Source: Paracoccus denitrificans (GTDB taxonomy: Bacteria; Pseudomonadota; Alphaproteobacteria; Rhodobacterales; Rhodobacteraceae). From it: 64,000 nt of DNA. The DNA is taken from NCBI GenBank assembly GCA_003240735.1, contig QFNE01000005.1, positions 135,975 to 199,974 of the forward strand. The letters are read 5' to 3'. This document shows, piece after piece, positions 52,489 to 61,506 of this stretch; position 1 is the first letter of the stretch, and each line of letters starts with the position of its first letter. The notes under the pieces are model-generated. The model had not been told where the DNA came from. It saw only the letters and a list, made by a program, of their open reading frames with translations, and searched no databases. Made by a program: the position numbers and the translations under genes.

Positions 52489-53499
52489 TTAGCGCGTTTC
52501 GACATAGCTGGGGTCGACCAGCATATCGACGGTGATCGCATCGGGGACCAGCTTGTTGTCCTGCAGGAACTTCAGCTGTTTGCCCACCGATGTCGTCGAC
52601 AGCGCCAGCCCCTTGTTCACCCGCATCGACCCTTCGGTCATCTGCGGGGTGAATTCGGCGGCCGGCACGTCGGTGCTGACGTACTTGTGGACCATGTCGA
52701 CCATCGCGGCGACGTCGGCTTCGGGCGCGGTCTTGTCCACGAATGCGGCGTTGTAGTCATCCACGCCCTTCGACAAAGCGCGCAGGAACGCCTCGGTCTG
52801 CTCACGATCATCCTCGGCCGTCTTGGTCGAGGTGAAGACCGCCGTCACCTGATAGTCCGGGTCATATGCGTTGTAATCGCCGATCTTCACCGCGCCGCCA
52901 TCAGCAATCAGCTTGTTGGCGATGCTCGGCTGGATCACCCACGCATCGATCTGACCGGTGGACAGCGCGCCCACGATGGCACCCACCTTCTGCAGCGGCT
53001 TCAACTGGACGGTGTCCATTGCGAAGCCGTCCTTCTGGGCGATTTCGGCCAGCATGTAGTGGAAGGACGACCCGGCCGTCGTCGCGCCAAAGCTGTGGCC
53101 GGTGATCTTGGCAGGCTCGGTCAGGCCCGCGTCATAGGCTTTCTTGGACGCAAGGATGACGGCGCCCGGAATGGTCGGGTCTTCGGACAGACCGCCCGCG
53201 ATGACCTTGACCACGCCCTTCTGGGCCAGATTGAAGAGGCTGCCAGTGATGGCGGTCGTGCCATAGCCGACATCGCCACCCGCGACCGCAACCGACAGCG
53301 CGTTGGCGGCGTCAAAGAACTTCAGATCGACGTCCAGACCTTCGTCCTTGAAATAGCCTTTTTCGAAGGCGATGAAGGTCGGCGCCTGACTGGTCAGGCG
53401 CAGCGCGCCCACGTTGACTTGCGTTTCTGCCGCAGCAGTCCCAGCCCAAAACGCGCCCGCCAATGCCAAAGCTGCCGCGCTGATGCGTCCGATCTTCAT
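52489..53499 (-). CDS. ABC transporter substrate-binding protein, NMT1/SsuA type
   Basis: This 336-residue periplasmic protein has a signal peptide (about 1-24, GTAAAE). The NMT1/ThiY/SsuA-like fold shows APTFIAFEKGYFKDEGLDVDL split, GGDVGYGTTAITG and IDAWVIQPSIANKLI. The family binds sulfonates, taurine, nitrate or pyrimidine precursors. No sulfonatase or dioxygenase gene is nearby, so the ligand is undecided. It leads the three-gene operon. Confidence 0.88.
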   Translation of the reverse strand: MKIGRISAAALALAGAFWAGTAAAETQVNVGALRLTSQAPTFIAFEKGYFKDEGLDVDLKFFDAANALSVAVAGGDVGYGTTAITGSLFNLAQKGVVKVIAGGLSEDPTIPGAVILASKKAYDAGLTEPAKITGHSFGATTAGSSFHYMLAEIAQKDGFAMDTVQLKPLQKVGAIVGALSTGQIDAWVIQPSIANKLIADGGAVKIGDYNAYDPDYQVTAVFTSTKTAEDDREQTEAFLRALSKGVDDYNAAFVDKTAPEADVAAMVDMVHKYVSTDVPAAEFTPQMTEGSMRVNKGLALSTTSVGKQLKFLQDNKLVPDAITVDMLVDPSYVETR

Positions 53500-53603
53500 G
53501 ATACGACCTCCCCCGATTCACGGCATTTAGATGCGCGGTCTGGCGATTGGGTGCAACGGAAATCGGGCATTTCCTGACGTTTTGACCATATCGTCAATGC
53601 AAG

Positions 53604-54515
53604 TCAGCCATTCGACAGGTCCAGATGCGCCCGCAGCCGTGGCGTCATGAAGTCCAGAAACGCCCGGACACGGCGGGGGACATGCTCTCCTCCCAGAAAG
53701 ACGGCGTGGATATCCTCGCCTTCGCTAAGGGTCGCATCGGGCAGAACCTCGACCAGCGTGCCGCGTGCCAGATCATCGCGCACGTGAAACTCTCCCATCC
53801 GGGCAAGGCCCATGCCGGCGACGGCCATGCGCCGAAGGGTTTCGCCGTTGTTGGCCACCATCGGGCCGGTCACGCGGTGATCGGTGACCTGCCCGTTCTC
53901 GCGTAGCAACCAGTTGGGCGACGACCGGCGAAAGTTCACCCCAAGGCAGGCGTGATCCACCAGATCGGCCGCCCGCTGCGGCACGCCCCGCCGCGCCAGA
54001 TAATCGGGAGAGCCGACTATCTTTCGGGGCGCATGCCCCAGCCGGATCGCAGTCAGGCCGGAACTGGATAGCCTTCCCACCCGAAACGCCACATCCGTGC
54101 GGTCCAGATACAGATCGACGATTTCGTCGGATATCGACAGATCTACCATGATCCGTGGGTATTCACGCCAGAACGCGGGCAACAGCGGCTCGATCGCGAC
54201 GATGCCAAGGCCGACGGACGCGGACACCCGGACGGTGCCGGTGATACTGGCGGCCCCTTGGGACAGGTCGTGTTCGATGGCGTCCAGTTCGGCCAGCAGG
54301 TTCTGGCTGCGCCGGTAATAGATGCGCCCCTCTTCGGTCATCGACAGACGCCGGGTCGAGCGTTCCAGAAGCCGCACCCCCAGCCGCGTTTCGACCCGAC
54401 CGATCAGCTTCGACACGGTCGATGGTGTCATGGCCAGTTGCCGGGCGGCATCCGAAAAGCTGCCCGCTTCGACCACGCGACGAAAGACCTCCATCTCTCC
54501 GGCGCGGTTGTCCAT
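53604..54515 (-). CDS. LysR-family transcriptional regulator
   Basis: This 303-residue regulator has an N-terminal HTH (about 5-65; EVFRRVVEAGSFSDAARQLAMTPSTVSKLIGRVE, seen in helices) and a periplasmic-binding-like effector domain. It resembles regulators of aldo/keto reductases and transporters. It is divergent from an aldo/keto reductase gene, and a perfect LysR-type palindrome plus phased repeats lie between. It likely controls the downstream reductase-MFS pair. Confidence 0.88.
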   Translation of the reverse strand: MDNRAGEMEVFRRVVEAGSFSDAARQLAMTPSTVSKLIGRVETRLGVRLLERSTRRLSMTEEGRIYYRRSQNLLAELDAIEHDLSQGAASITGTVRVSASVGLGIVAIEPLLPAFWREYPRIMVDLSISDEIVDLYLDRTDVAFRVGRLSSSGLTAIRLGHAPRKIVGSPDYLARRGVPQRAADLVDHACLGVNFRRSSPNWLLRENGQVTDHRVTGPMVANNGETLRRMAVAGMGLARMGEFHVRDDLARGTLVEVLPDATLSEGEDIHAVFLGGEHVPRRVRAFLDFMTPRLRAHLDLSNG

Positions 54516-54530
54516 GGCGTGGGCCCTGTC

Positions 54531-54553
54531 ATCTGTGAAATCGGTTCACAGAT
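54531..54553. promoter_or_regulatory. LysR-type binding site upstream of the aldo/keto reductase gene
   Basis: ATCTGTGAA (54531-54539) and TTCACAGAT (54545-54553) form a perfect 9-bp inverted repeat with a 5-base spacer and contain a T-N11-A LysR box. It lies 15 bases before the lysR start and 78 bases before the reductase start. Confidence 0.75.
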
Positions 54554-54617
54554 TATGTGCGGAACGTGCGGATTATCAAGCGGCACTTTGGGGATTATCT
54601 GATGGCCTTGGATTAGC
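54551..54617. repeat. four phased GATTAT/GATTAGC repeats
   Basis: GATTAT, GATTATC, GATTATC and GATTAGC start at 54551, 54571, 54593 and 54611. Spacings of 20, 22 and 18 bases are close to two helical turns, so the copies face the same side of DNA. They follow the palindrome and end 14 bases before the reductase ATG. They could be activation sites for the LysR protein or a second regulator. Confidence 0.45.
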
Positions 54618-54631
54618 AAGGAAGCATCACC

Positions 54632-55456
54632 ATGCAGTTTGTGAACGCACACGGCGCGGACATCCCGGCTTTGGGTCTGGGCGTCTTCCGTTTGTCGGAT
54701 GACGAGGTCGCGGCACTGGTCCCCGCCGCGCTGGAAACCGGATTTCGTCATTTCGACACCGCGCAGATCTATGACAACGAAGCGGCGCTGGGGCGTGCGC
54801 TGGCCGCGTCCGGCGCGCGTCGGAACGATCTGTTCCTGACCACCAAGGTCTGGGTCAGCAATTACAGCGCCGACCGCTTTGCGGCATCCGTCGACGAAAG
54901 CCTCGAACGGCTGGGCGTCGATCAGGTCGATCTTCTGCTGGCCCACTGGCCGGGCGACAGCGTCCCCGTGGCGCAGCAGGTCGAATGGCTGAACGAAGCG
55001 CAGGCCGCCGGCAAGACCCGCCTGATCGGGGTCAGCAACTACAACCGCACCCAGCTGCGTCAGGCGATTGCCGACAGCAAGCAGCCGATCACGACCAACC
55101 AGATCGAGATGCACCCCTATCTGGACCAGTCCGCGATGGCCGCACTTTCCCGTGAAACGGGAACGGCACTGACCGCGTATTACGCCATGGCCGACGGTGC
55201 CGTGCCGCAGGATCCCGTGATCGGTCGTATCGCCCGCGAACATGGAAAATCCGCGGCGCAGGTGGGTCTGCGCTGGTTATTGCAGCAGGGGTTCATCGTG
55301 CTGTCCAAGACCGCCAAGGTCGAACGTCTGGCCGAAAACTTCGACATCTTCGATTTCACCCTGACCGACACCGACATGACCGCGATTGCGGCACTGGCGC
55401 GTGCGGACGGGCGCATCGTGAACCCGTCGGGGCTTGCCCCCGACTGGACCGCATGA
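54632..55456 (+). CDS. aldo/keto reductase, 2,5-diketo-D-gluconate reductase-like
   Basis: This 274-residue NADPH-dependent reductase has the catalytic tetrad visible as Asp and Tyr in FDTAQIYDNE, Lys in TTKVW and His in LLAHWPG. GVSNYNRTQL and NQIEMHPYLDQ are AKR marks. It resembles the DkgB-type group, which reduce 2,5-diketogluconate, methylglyoxal and other carbonyls. AAGGAA precedes the ATG. The MFS gene follows and may export a related compound. Confidence 0.9.
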   Translation: MQFVNAHGADIPALGLGVFRLSDDEVAALVPAALETGFRHFDTAQIYDNEAALGRALAASGARRNDLFLTTKVWVSNYSADRFAASVDESLERLGVDQVDLLLAHWPGDSVPVAQQVEWLNEAQAAGKTRLIGVSNYNRTQLRQAIADSKQPITTNQIEMHPYLDQSAMAALSRETGTALTAYYAMADGAVPQDPVIGRIAREHGKSAAQVGLRWLLQQGFIVLSKTAKVERLAENFDIFDFTLTDTDMTAIAALARADGRIVNPSGLAPDWTA

Positions 55457-55464
55457 GGGACGCC

Positions 55465-56637
55465 ATGGATACCCGGAAATCAAATTGGCCCTTGTTGGCA
55501 CTGGCCGTGGGCGCGTTTGCCATCGGCGTAACCGAGTTTTCGCCGATGGGCATGCTGCCGGTCATCGCGGCGGGGGTCGATGTCTCGATCCCGTCGGCCG
55601 GGCTTTTGGTCAGCGCCTATGCCATCGGGGTGATGGTCGGGGCGCCGATCATGACGCTGATCTTCACCCGCTTTGGCAAGCGCACCGCGCTGATGTCGCT
55701 GATGGCGATCTTTACCATCGGCAACATCCTCTCGGCCTGTGCGCCCGATTACTGGACGCTGCTGGCGTCGCGGGTGGTGACCAGCCTGAACCATGGGGCG
55801 TTCTTCGGGCTAGGCTCGGTCGTCGCGGCAAGCCTTGTGCCGCGGGAAAAGCAGGCCAGTGCGGTCGCCACAATGTTCATGGGGCTGACCATCGCCAATA
55901 TCGGTGGCGTGCCGCTGGCCACATGGATCGGTCAGAACATCGGCTGGCGGCAGGCATTTTCTGGAACCGCCGTGCTAGGTCTGGTGACGATGCTCGCGTT
56001 GTGGAAGGCCCTGCCTCAGGGCGCTGCGGGCACCCGCCCGAACGTGAGGCGCGAACTTGGCGTGCTGACGCAATCAAACGTGCTGATTGCGCTGACCACG
56101 ACAGTGCTGGGCGCCAGCGCGATGTTTACGCTTTATACCTATATCGCGCCGGTTCTGACCACACTTGCGGGCGCATCGGACGGGTTCGTCACACTGTGTC
56201 TGGTCCTGATCGGCGCGGGGTTCACGGTCGGCAACTGGCTTGGCGGACGCGTGGCCGACTGGTCACTTGACGGGGCGGCCGCCATCGCGCTGGGGGCGCT
56301 GGCTGTGATCATGGCGATTTCCCCCCTGCTGCTGGGCAGCCATACGGGTGCGGCCATCACGTTGTTTCTGTGGGGTGCGGCCGCATTCGCCGTCGTCCCG
56401 CCAATGCAGATGCGTGTGATGCAAGCGGCGGCTGATGCGCCGGGGCTGGCGTCGTCGGTCAACATCGGGGCGTTCAACCTCGGCAACGCACTGGGTGCGG
56501 GTCTGGGCGGCGCGGTGATTGCGTCGGGGCTTGGCTACGCCGCCGTGCCGCTGATCGGCGCGCTGGCAGCAGTCGCTGGCCTTGGTCTGGTGTGGCTTGC
56601 CCATCAACGCCAAGGCGGGAAGGCTGTGGCCGCCTGA
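55465..56637 (+). CDS. MFS transporter of the DHA1 (AraJ/YdhP-like) type
   Basis: This 390-residue membrane protein has twelve hydrophobic helices, with the start segment FAIGVTEFSPMGMLP and the loop TRFGKRTALMS typical of DHA1 exporters for arabinose, purines or drugs. The ATG at 55465 follows GAGGGA; an ATG at 55453 overlapping the previous stop is also possible. It is co-transcribed with the aldo/keto reductase and ends at a convergent terminator. Confidence 0.87.
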   Translation: MDTRKSNWPLLALAVGAFAIGVTEFSPMGMLPVIAAGVDVSIPSAGLLVSAYAIGVMVGAPIMTLIFTRFGKRTALMSLMAIFTIGNILSACAPDYWTLLASRVVTSLNHGAFFGLGSVVAASLVPREKQASAVATMFMGLTIANIGGVPLATWIGQNIGWRQAFSGTAVLGLVTMLALWKALPQGAAGTRPNVRRELGVLTQSNVLIALTTTVLGASAMFTLYTYIAPVLTTLAGASDGFVTLCLVLIGAGFTVGNWLGGRVADWSLDGAAAIALGALAVIMAISPLLLGSHTGAAITLFLWGAAAFAVVPPMQMRVMQAAADAPGLASSVNIGAFNLGNALGAGLGGAVIASGLGYAAVPLIGALAAVAGLGLVWLAHQRQGGKAVAA

Positions 56638-56644
56638 TATGGCC

Positions 56645-56684
56645 GGACCCACCCAACTGCCGGACACGGCTGGTGGGTGGGTCC
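56645..56684. terminator. bidirectional hairpin terminator
   Basis: A perfect 11-bp stem (GGACCCACCCA with TGGGTGGGTCC, 18-base loop) lies between the convergent MFS and FMN reductase genes. U-runs are weak on both sides, but the symmetric placement supports termination of both transcripts. Confidence 0.65.
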
Positions 56685-56696
56685 ATCGTAAACTGG

Positions 56697-57254
56697 TCAG
56701 CTGTGATTGCGCTCGATCCAGCGGGCGAACTTATCCATGAAGTCGCGCAGAAACTTTTCGGACTCGGGGCTTGCGATCCCGCCATCCGCGTTCAGCATCT
56801 TGTCGACATGACCCAGATACATTTCCGGCTGCTGCAGCGTCGGGATGTCCAGAAACACCAGCGACTGGCGCAGGTGATGGTTGGCACCGAAACCGCCCAT
56901 TGCACCGGGGGAACAGCTGACCACCGCCCCCGGCTTGCCAGACCAGACGCTGCTGCCATACGGGCGTGAACCCACGTCGATTGCGTTTTTCAGCGCGCCG
57001 GGAACCGAACGGTTGTATTCGGGCGTGACGAACAGCACCCCATCGACCGGTCGGATCTGGTCACGGAACGCAGTCCACGCGGCCGGCGGCGTGCCTTCGT
57101 CCAGATCAGGGTTGTAAAGCGGCAGATCGGCGATCTCGACGATGCCGGCCTTCAGGTTGTCGGGCGCCAGATTTGCCAGCGCCTTGGCGATCTGCCGACT
57201 GAAGGATCCCTTGCGCAGGCTGCCGACAAGGATCGCGACGTTCAAAGTGGTCAT
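56697..57254 (-). CDS. NADPH-dependent FMN reductase (ChrR/YieF-like)
   Basis: This 185-residue flavoprotein has the FMN phosphate loop GSLRKGSFSRQIA, PLYNPDLD and TPEYNRSVPGALKNAID, marks of the ChrR/YieF/azoreductase group that reduces quinones, chromate and azo dyes by two-electron transfer. It lies in a minus-strand pair with the second aldo/keto reductase gene, whose stop is 18 bases upstream. The physiological role is probably quinone or redox stress defence. Confidence 0.9.
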   Translation of the reverse strand: MTTLNVAILVGSLRKGSFSRQIAKALANLAPDNLKAGIVEIADLPLYNPDLDEGTPPAAWTAFRDQIRPVDGVLFVTPEYNRSVPGALKNAIDVGSRPYGSSVWSGKPGAVVSCSPGAMGGFGANHHLRQSLVFLDIPTLQQPEMYLGHVDKMLNADGGIASPESEKFLRDFMDKFARWIERNHS

Positions 57255-57272
57255 GGTGCTGCTCCGGTATGA

Positions 57273-58109
57273 TCAGAATTCTTCATAATGCGCGGGGTCC
57301 TGATCCTTCAGCCGGCCATCGGGGCGGGCCAGCGTCGCGATCTGCGCCATGTCGTCGGCCGAAAGCGTGAAATCAAAGATCGCAAGGTTTTCTGCCTGAC
57401 GTTCGGGCGACGCCGATCGCGGCAGCGGCAGCGAGCCCAGCTGATGGTGCCAGCGCAGCACGACCTGTCCGACAGACCGGCCGACCCGGTCGGCAATCGT
57501 CGTCAGGACAGGGTCTTCCAGCAGCGCGCCCCGGCCCAGCGGGCTCCACGCTTCGGTCACGATGCCATGGGCCTTGTCGAAGGCGCGCTGTTCCACCTGC
57601 GGAAAGCGCGGATGCATTTCCACCTGATTGACCACCGGCGCCACGCCGGTCTCGCTCAGGATACGTTCCAGGTGAGCAGGCAGGAAATTGCTGACGCCGA
57701 TGGATCGAACCAAGCCACGCTCTCGCGCCTCGATCAGGGCCCGCCATGCCTCGACGTATAGGTCCTGTTTGGGGTTCGGCCAGTGGATCAGATACAGATC
57801 GTAATAGTCCAGACCGGCGCGCCACAAGGATTCCTCAACGGTGGCCAGCGCCTCGTCATAGCGGTGGTGCCGACCCGGTAGCTTGGAGGTGATCCGCAGG
57901 CTTTCGCGGGGCAGACCGGACCGGCGGACCGCCTCACCCACGGCGCCTTCGTTTTCATAGTTGAATGCGGAATCGATCAGCCGATAGCCTTGTTCCAAGG
58001 CCGAGGTGGTCGCCTCGACCCCCGCCGATCCGTTCAGGCTCCACGCGCCGAAACCGATGGCGGGCACGTCAGTGCCGTCGCTCAGACGCAGGTCCGGGAT
58101 CGTTGCCAT
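57273..58109 (-). CDS. aldo/keto reductase
   Basis: This 278-residue AKR has Asp/Tyr in LIDSAFNYENE, Lys in TSKLPG and His in LIHWPNP, so the catalytic tetrad is present. GVSNFLPAHLERI and NQVEMHPRFPQ are family marks. The start at MATIPDLRLSDG follows AGAAGGAA; the longer frame to 58187 has no homology. It is only distantly similar to the reductase at 54632. It may be regulated by the LysR gene just upstream on the same strand. Confidence 0.9.
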   Translation of the reverse strand: MATIPDLRLSDGTDVPAIGFGAWSLNGSAGVEATTSALEQGYRLIDSAFNYENEGAVGEAVRRSGLPRESLRITSKLPGRHHRYDEALATVEESLWRAGLDYYDLYLIHWPNPKQDLYVEAWRALIEARERGLVRSIGVSNFLPAHLERILSETGVAPVVNQVEMHPRFPQVEQRAFDKAHGIVTEAWSPLGRGALLEDPVLTTIADRVGRSVGQVVLRWHHQLGSLPLPRSASPERQAENLAIFDFTLSADDMAQIATLARPDGRLKDQDPAHYEEF

Positions 58110-58149
58110 GTCATGTTCCTTCTTGATGTCGGACCGCCAAAGGCGGCGC

Positions 58150-59043
58150 TCATCGGCCATCATGCGCGCCATGGACCTCTCGGACAAGGTCCAGCCACGC
58201 CAGAGCTGCAGGCGACAACCAGGCCCCCTGACGCCAGACCATCGCCATGTTCCAGTCGGTGTCAGGTTCGCTCAACGTGACGGCACGCAACCCCCGCGGC
58301 CGATACTGGGCAGCAATCATCCGGGGCAGAAAGGCCACCCCCAGTCCCGCGCCCACCAGTTCCACCATGAAATCGGTCTGACCGCTTTGGGCCACCACAT
58401 CTGGATCAAACCCCGACCGCGCGCAGGCGTCCAGCACTAACCGGTGCAGCGTAAAGCCGGGTTCGAACAGGATGAAGGGCGTATCTTTCAAATCCAGCAT
58501 GGACACCGAAGTGGCACTTGCCAGCGGATGATCCGGCGGCAACAGCGCCACGATGGGTTCGCGCCGCACCGGTTGGAACGCGAATTCGTCCGGGACTGGC
58601 AACAGGGCCCCGGCGAAGTCGATCTCGCCCGCGCGCAGGACCGCGCCCAATTGATCGCTGCCATATTCTGTCAGACGCACCTCGACGCCCGGATAGCGCT
58701 GGCGATAGATCGCGAACAGCGGCGCAAACAGCGTGCTGCTGCCCACGGGCGGCAAGCCGAGACGCAGTGATCCGCGCCGCACCCCCCGGATGTCGTCGAG
58801 TTCGGCCAGCAGATCCTCTCGGTCGGCCAAGAGCTTCAACCCCCGGCGATAGACGACCTCACCCGCGGGGGTCATCACGCTGCGATGGCCGATCCGGTCC
58901 AGCAGCGGCATGCCGATTTCATCCTCCAGCTGTTTGACCGCCTTGCTGACGGTCGACTGAGTGGCGAAGACGGTCTTGGCAGCGTTTGAAAAACCACCCT
59001 GCCGCACCACCTCGACGAACGCGCGCAATGGTCGAAAATCCAT
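58150..59043 (-). CDS. LysR-family transcriptional regulator, probable lrgAB regulator
   Basis: This 297-residue regulator has an HTH (about 1-60; FVEVVRQGGFSNAAKTVFATQSTVSKAVKQLE, seen in helices) and an effector domain (RRGSLRLGLPPVGSS). It resembles CidR/YwbI-type regulators linked to holin-like lrgA/lrgB genes. It is divergent from those genes, with two inverted repeats between. It also precedes the aldo/keto reductase gene on the same strand. Confidence 0.87.
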   Translation of the reverse strand: MDFRPLRAFVEVVRQGGFSNAAKTVFATQSTVSKAVKQLEDEIGMPLLDRIGHRSVMTPAGEVVYRRGLKLLADREDLLAELDDIRGVRRGSLRLGLPPVGSSTLFAPLFAIYRQRYPGVEVRLTEYGSDQLGAVLRAGEIDFAGALLPVPDEFAFQPVRREPIVALLPPDHPLASATSVSMLDLKDTPFILFEPGFTLHRLVLDACARSGFDPDVVAQSGQTDFMVELVGAGLGVAFLPRMIAAQYRPRGLRAVTLSEPDTDWNMAMVWRQGAWLSPAALAWLDLVREVHGAHDGR

Positions 59044-59058
59044 CCGAATTCCCCCTTG

Positions 59059-59095
59059 GAATGAACATCATTCAATCAATTCATTTTTAGAATGA
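59059..59095. promoter_or_regulatory. inverted repeats between lysR and lrgA
   Basis: GAATGA-N3-TCATTC (59059-59073) and TCATT-N5-AATGA (59081-59095) form two adjacent inverted repeats with shared ATTCA/TGAAT sequence. They lie between the LysR gene start (59043) and lrgA (59133), in an AT-rich patch. They are good candidates for a LysR recognition and activation site pair. Confidence 0.55.
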
Positions 59096-59132
59096 CAAGC
59101 GAGACGCTATGTTCGGTCCAAAGGATTTCACC

Positions 59133-59540
59133 ATGACCGCACATCACCGGACGACTCGCTTTCTTCACCACCATCCCGCCGCGCAGGCCCTGACCGTCTT
59201 CGGCTTCTGGCTCTTGGGCGAAGCGCTCACCCGCATCGGTGGCATTCCCCTGCCGGGAGGGATCATCGGGCTGGGGCTGCTTCTGATGCTGCTGATCATG
59301 CGCCGCATCAGCACCCTCAGCATGCGCCGGGGCGCGGGGTGGTTTCTATCGGACATGCTGCTGTTCTTTGTTCCCGCGGTTCTGGCCGTCTTGGACCACC
59401 CGGAACTGTTCGGTCTGACCGGCCTGAAGATCCTGTTCGTGATCCTGACCAGCACCGCGCTGGTGATGATCGCCACCGCGATCACCGTGGATCGTTGCTG
59501 GAAATACCTCGGACGTTTCCAGGAGGCCCGTCATGCCTGA
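59133..59540 (+). CDS. lrgA: CidA/LrgA family holin-like protein
   Basis: This 135-residue membrane protein has four hydrophobic segments and the family blocks GEALTRIGGIPLPGGIIGLGLL (split), FLSDMLLFFVPAVLAV and the C-terminal helix. CidA/LrgA proteins affect murein hydrolase activity and pyruvate or other small-molecule transport. The start at MTAHHRTTRF follows AAAGGA; an earlier ATG at 59109 is less likely. It overlaps lrgB by 8 bases. Confidence 0.88.
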   Translation: MTAHHRTTRFLHHHPAAQALTVFGFWLLGEALTRIGGIPLPGGIIGLGLLLMLLIMRRISTLSMRRGAGWFLSDMLLFFVPAVLAVLDHPELFGLTGLKILFVILTSTALVMIATAITVDRCWKYLGRFQEARHA

Positions 59541-60225
59541 GGCCGTCACCCATATCCTGCTGTGGTCCACCCTGACCATCGGCTTCTACTGGCTGTCGAA
59601 ACAGATTTACCGCCGCTGGCCGCGCTGGTGGTTGATGCCGCTGGCAGTGACGCCGCTTCTGCTGATGCTGGTCGTGGTTTCCTTCCACGAAAGCTATCGC
59701 GACTATATCCAGGGGACACACTGGCTGGTGCTGCTGCTGGGCCCGGCGACCGTGGCGTTTGCCATACCTATCTATGAACAGCGCGGCCTGATCCGCAAGT
59801 TCTGGCCGGTGCTGCTGGCCGGGATGGTCATCGGCAGTCTCGTTTCCATCCTGTCCAGCTGGGGTCTTGCCACGCTGGTCGGTCTGGACGGCGCGATCCG
59901 GCTGAGCCTTTTGCCGCGGTCGGTCAGCACGCCGTTTGCGATGGAGGTTTCGGGCGAAATCGGCGGCATTCCCGATCTGACAGCGGTTTTCGTCGTCATC
60001 ACCGGAATCGCGGGTGCCGTTCTGGGTGACCTGATCCTTGCACGTTTCCGCGTCGGGACCGCGCTGGCGCGAGGGTCGCTGTTCGGACTGGGTGCCCACG
60101 GGGCCGGCACGGCCCGCGCCCACCAGATCGGCGCGACCGAAGGAGCGGTCGCTGGCTTGGTGATGGTGCTGGTGGGGCTTTTGAACGTGCTGGCCGGGCC
60201 GTTGATCGCGCATTTGGCCGGGTGA
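59533..60225 (+). CDS. lrgB: LrgB/CidB family membrane protein
   Basis: This 230-residue protein has about seven hydrophobic helices and the LrgB signature: LLGPATVAFAIPIYEQ, LPRSVSTPFAMEVSGEIGGIP split, and GAHGAGTARAHQIG. It functions with LrgA/CidA in cell-wall or metabolite control. It ends 306 bases before the IS element. Confidence 0.92.
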   Translation: MPEAVTHILLWSTLTIGFYWLSKQIYRRWPRWWLMPLAVTPLLLMLVVVSFHESYRDYIQGTHWLVLLLGPATVAFAIPIYEQRGLIRKFWPVLLAGMVIGSLVSILSSWGLATLVGLDGAIRLSLLPRSVSTPFAMEVSGEIGGIPDLTAVFVVITGIAGAVLGDLILARFRVGTALARGSLFGLGAHGAGTARAHQIGATEGAVAGLVMVLVGLLNVLAGPLIAHLAG

Positions 60226-60530
60226 GTTTGCGACCCTGCTTCAAAAACAGAACCAATTGCCTTTACGTGAGTGATGCTTCCCGAGGAGGTCTGACTGATA
60301 ATCAACCGTTACCAGCTTTCCACAGCCTAGAATGAGCGCTTCGCATCTCTTGCCAAACAGCGATTGCAGGCCCGCGTCGATGACCGCAGTTGTATAAGCA
60401 GCACAAATCTAACAATCGCAGTGTGTCACGTTAATCTGACGTGCCGATCTCACTAATATCTTTCAACTCGGCGATGGCTGTTATTTCGTGATCTCCGAAT
60501 GCGCCGTTGAGCAAGCCAGTGCAGCGCTTC
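60226..60530. other. intergenic stretch without recognisable gene
   Basis: This 305-base stretch is less GC-rich than the flanks and has no open frame with family similarity. A CACGT-N7-ACGTG inverted repeat lies near 60427-60443. It may be the original sequence into which the IS inserted, or a remnant of older mobile DNA. I see no terminator for lrgB. Confidence 0.4.
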
Positions 60531-60534
60531 TGAC

Positions 60535-61495
60535 CTACCCCCTGTGGGTCCCTCGATCAGAACGAGAGTCAGGGTGACCGTTCATGTCAAGCGCGCTGGA
60601 CGCGGAGCCATGACGCAGCGCAAGTGACCGGCGCGCTTTGAGGGGCGTCATGTTGCCGAGCGAGGAATGCGGCCTGAATGCGTTGTAGTCGTAGCGCCAA
60701 AGGGCGATCTTGCCGCGGGCTTCCTCAAGGGTGTCGAAGATCTCTTCGTTCAACAGCTTTTCGCGCAGGCTGCCGTTGAAGCTTTCGATGAGGGCCCTCG
60801 CCATGGTCCTCGGACCAATGACGGACACATGGCTCGATGCTGGGGCTTGCCGGGATCGATGTAATGCCAGGCGACGTTGTTCTGGTCTGCCCACTTCAGG
60901 ATGGCCCTGCTGGTGAACTCGGTGCCGTTGTCGCTGACGATGCAGGTGGGCTTGGCATAGCCCCGCACCAGCGCGTCCGACCCGCGCGCCACTCTGGCGT
61001 CGGAGATACTGGTGTCGGCGATCAGGCACAGGTTCTCTCAGCAGCAATCGTCGATTACCGCTAGGATGCGGAACTTGCATGATGCCCAGAACGTGTCGGC
61101 AACAAAGTCCCGCGACCAGCGCTGGTTCGGCATCAAGGCCGATGGCATCGGCGTGCGTGTGCCTCAGCGCGTTTGCGGCCCCGCCTGCGTCGGACCGACA
61201 ACCCTTCTTCGCGGTAAAGACGATACAGCTTCTTCGGTTTCATCAGCATGCCCCTGCGCTCCAGCATCAGACCGATCCGCCGATAGCTGAACCGGCGGCG
61301 CAGCGCGGCAATCTCCTGCATGGCCTTGCGGATCTCCGGACTCGGCATTGTGCTCAGACCAGTGGTGCCTTCAATGGCTCGCTCGGGCGGCCGCTCGCGC
61401 CGCACCGTCTTCGGATCGACACCGACCAGAACGCAGGCCCGGCGTTGCGAGATGTCGTGATCCCGCATCGCCCTCAGCACCGCGTCCCGCCGCAC
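60535..61495 (-). pseudogene. IS3-family transposase orfB, frameshifted
   Basis: The reading frame is spread over three frames. The N-terminal part (61133-61495; SQRRACVLVGVD, RRRFSYRRIGLMLERRGM, KLYRLYREEGLSVRRR) is intact. The middle part (about 60750-60992) has SDNGTEFTSRAIL of the DDE integrase core. The C-terminal part has ESFNGSLREKLLNEE and ALWRYDYNAFRPHSSLG. All three DDE regions remain but cannot be read in one frame, so the transposase is inactive unless the sequence has errors. Confidence 0.82.
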
Positions 61496-61506
61496 CTTCG
61501 GTGCCG

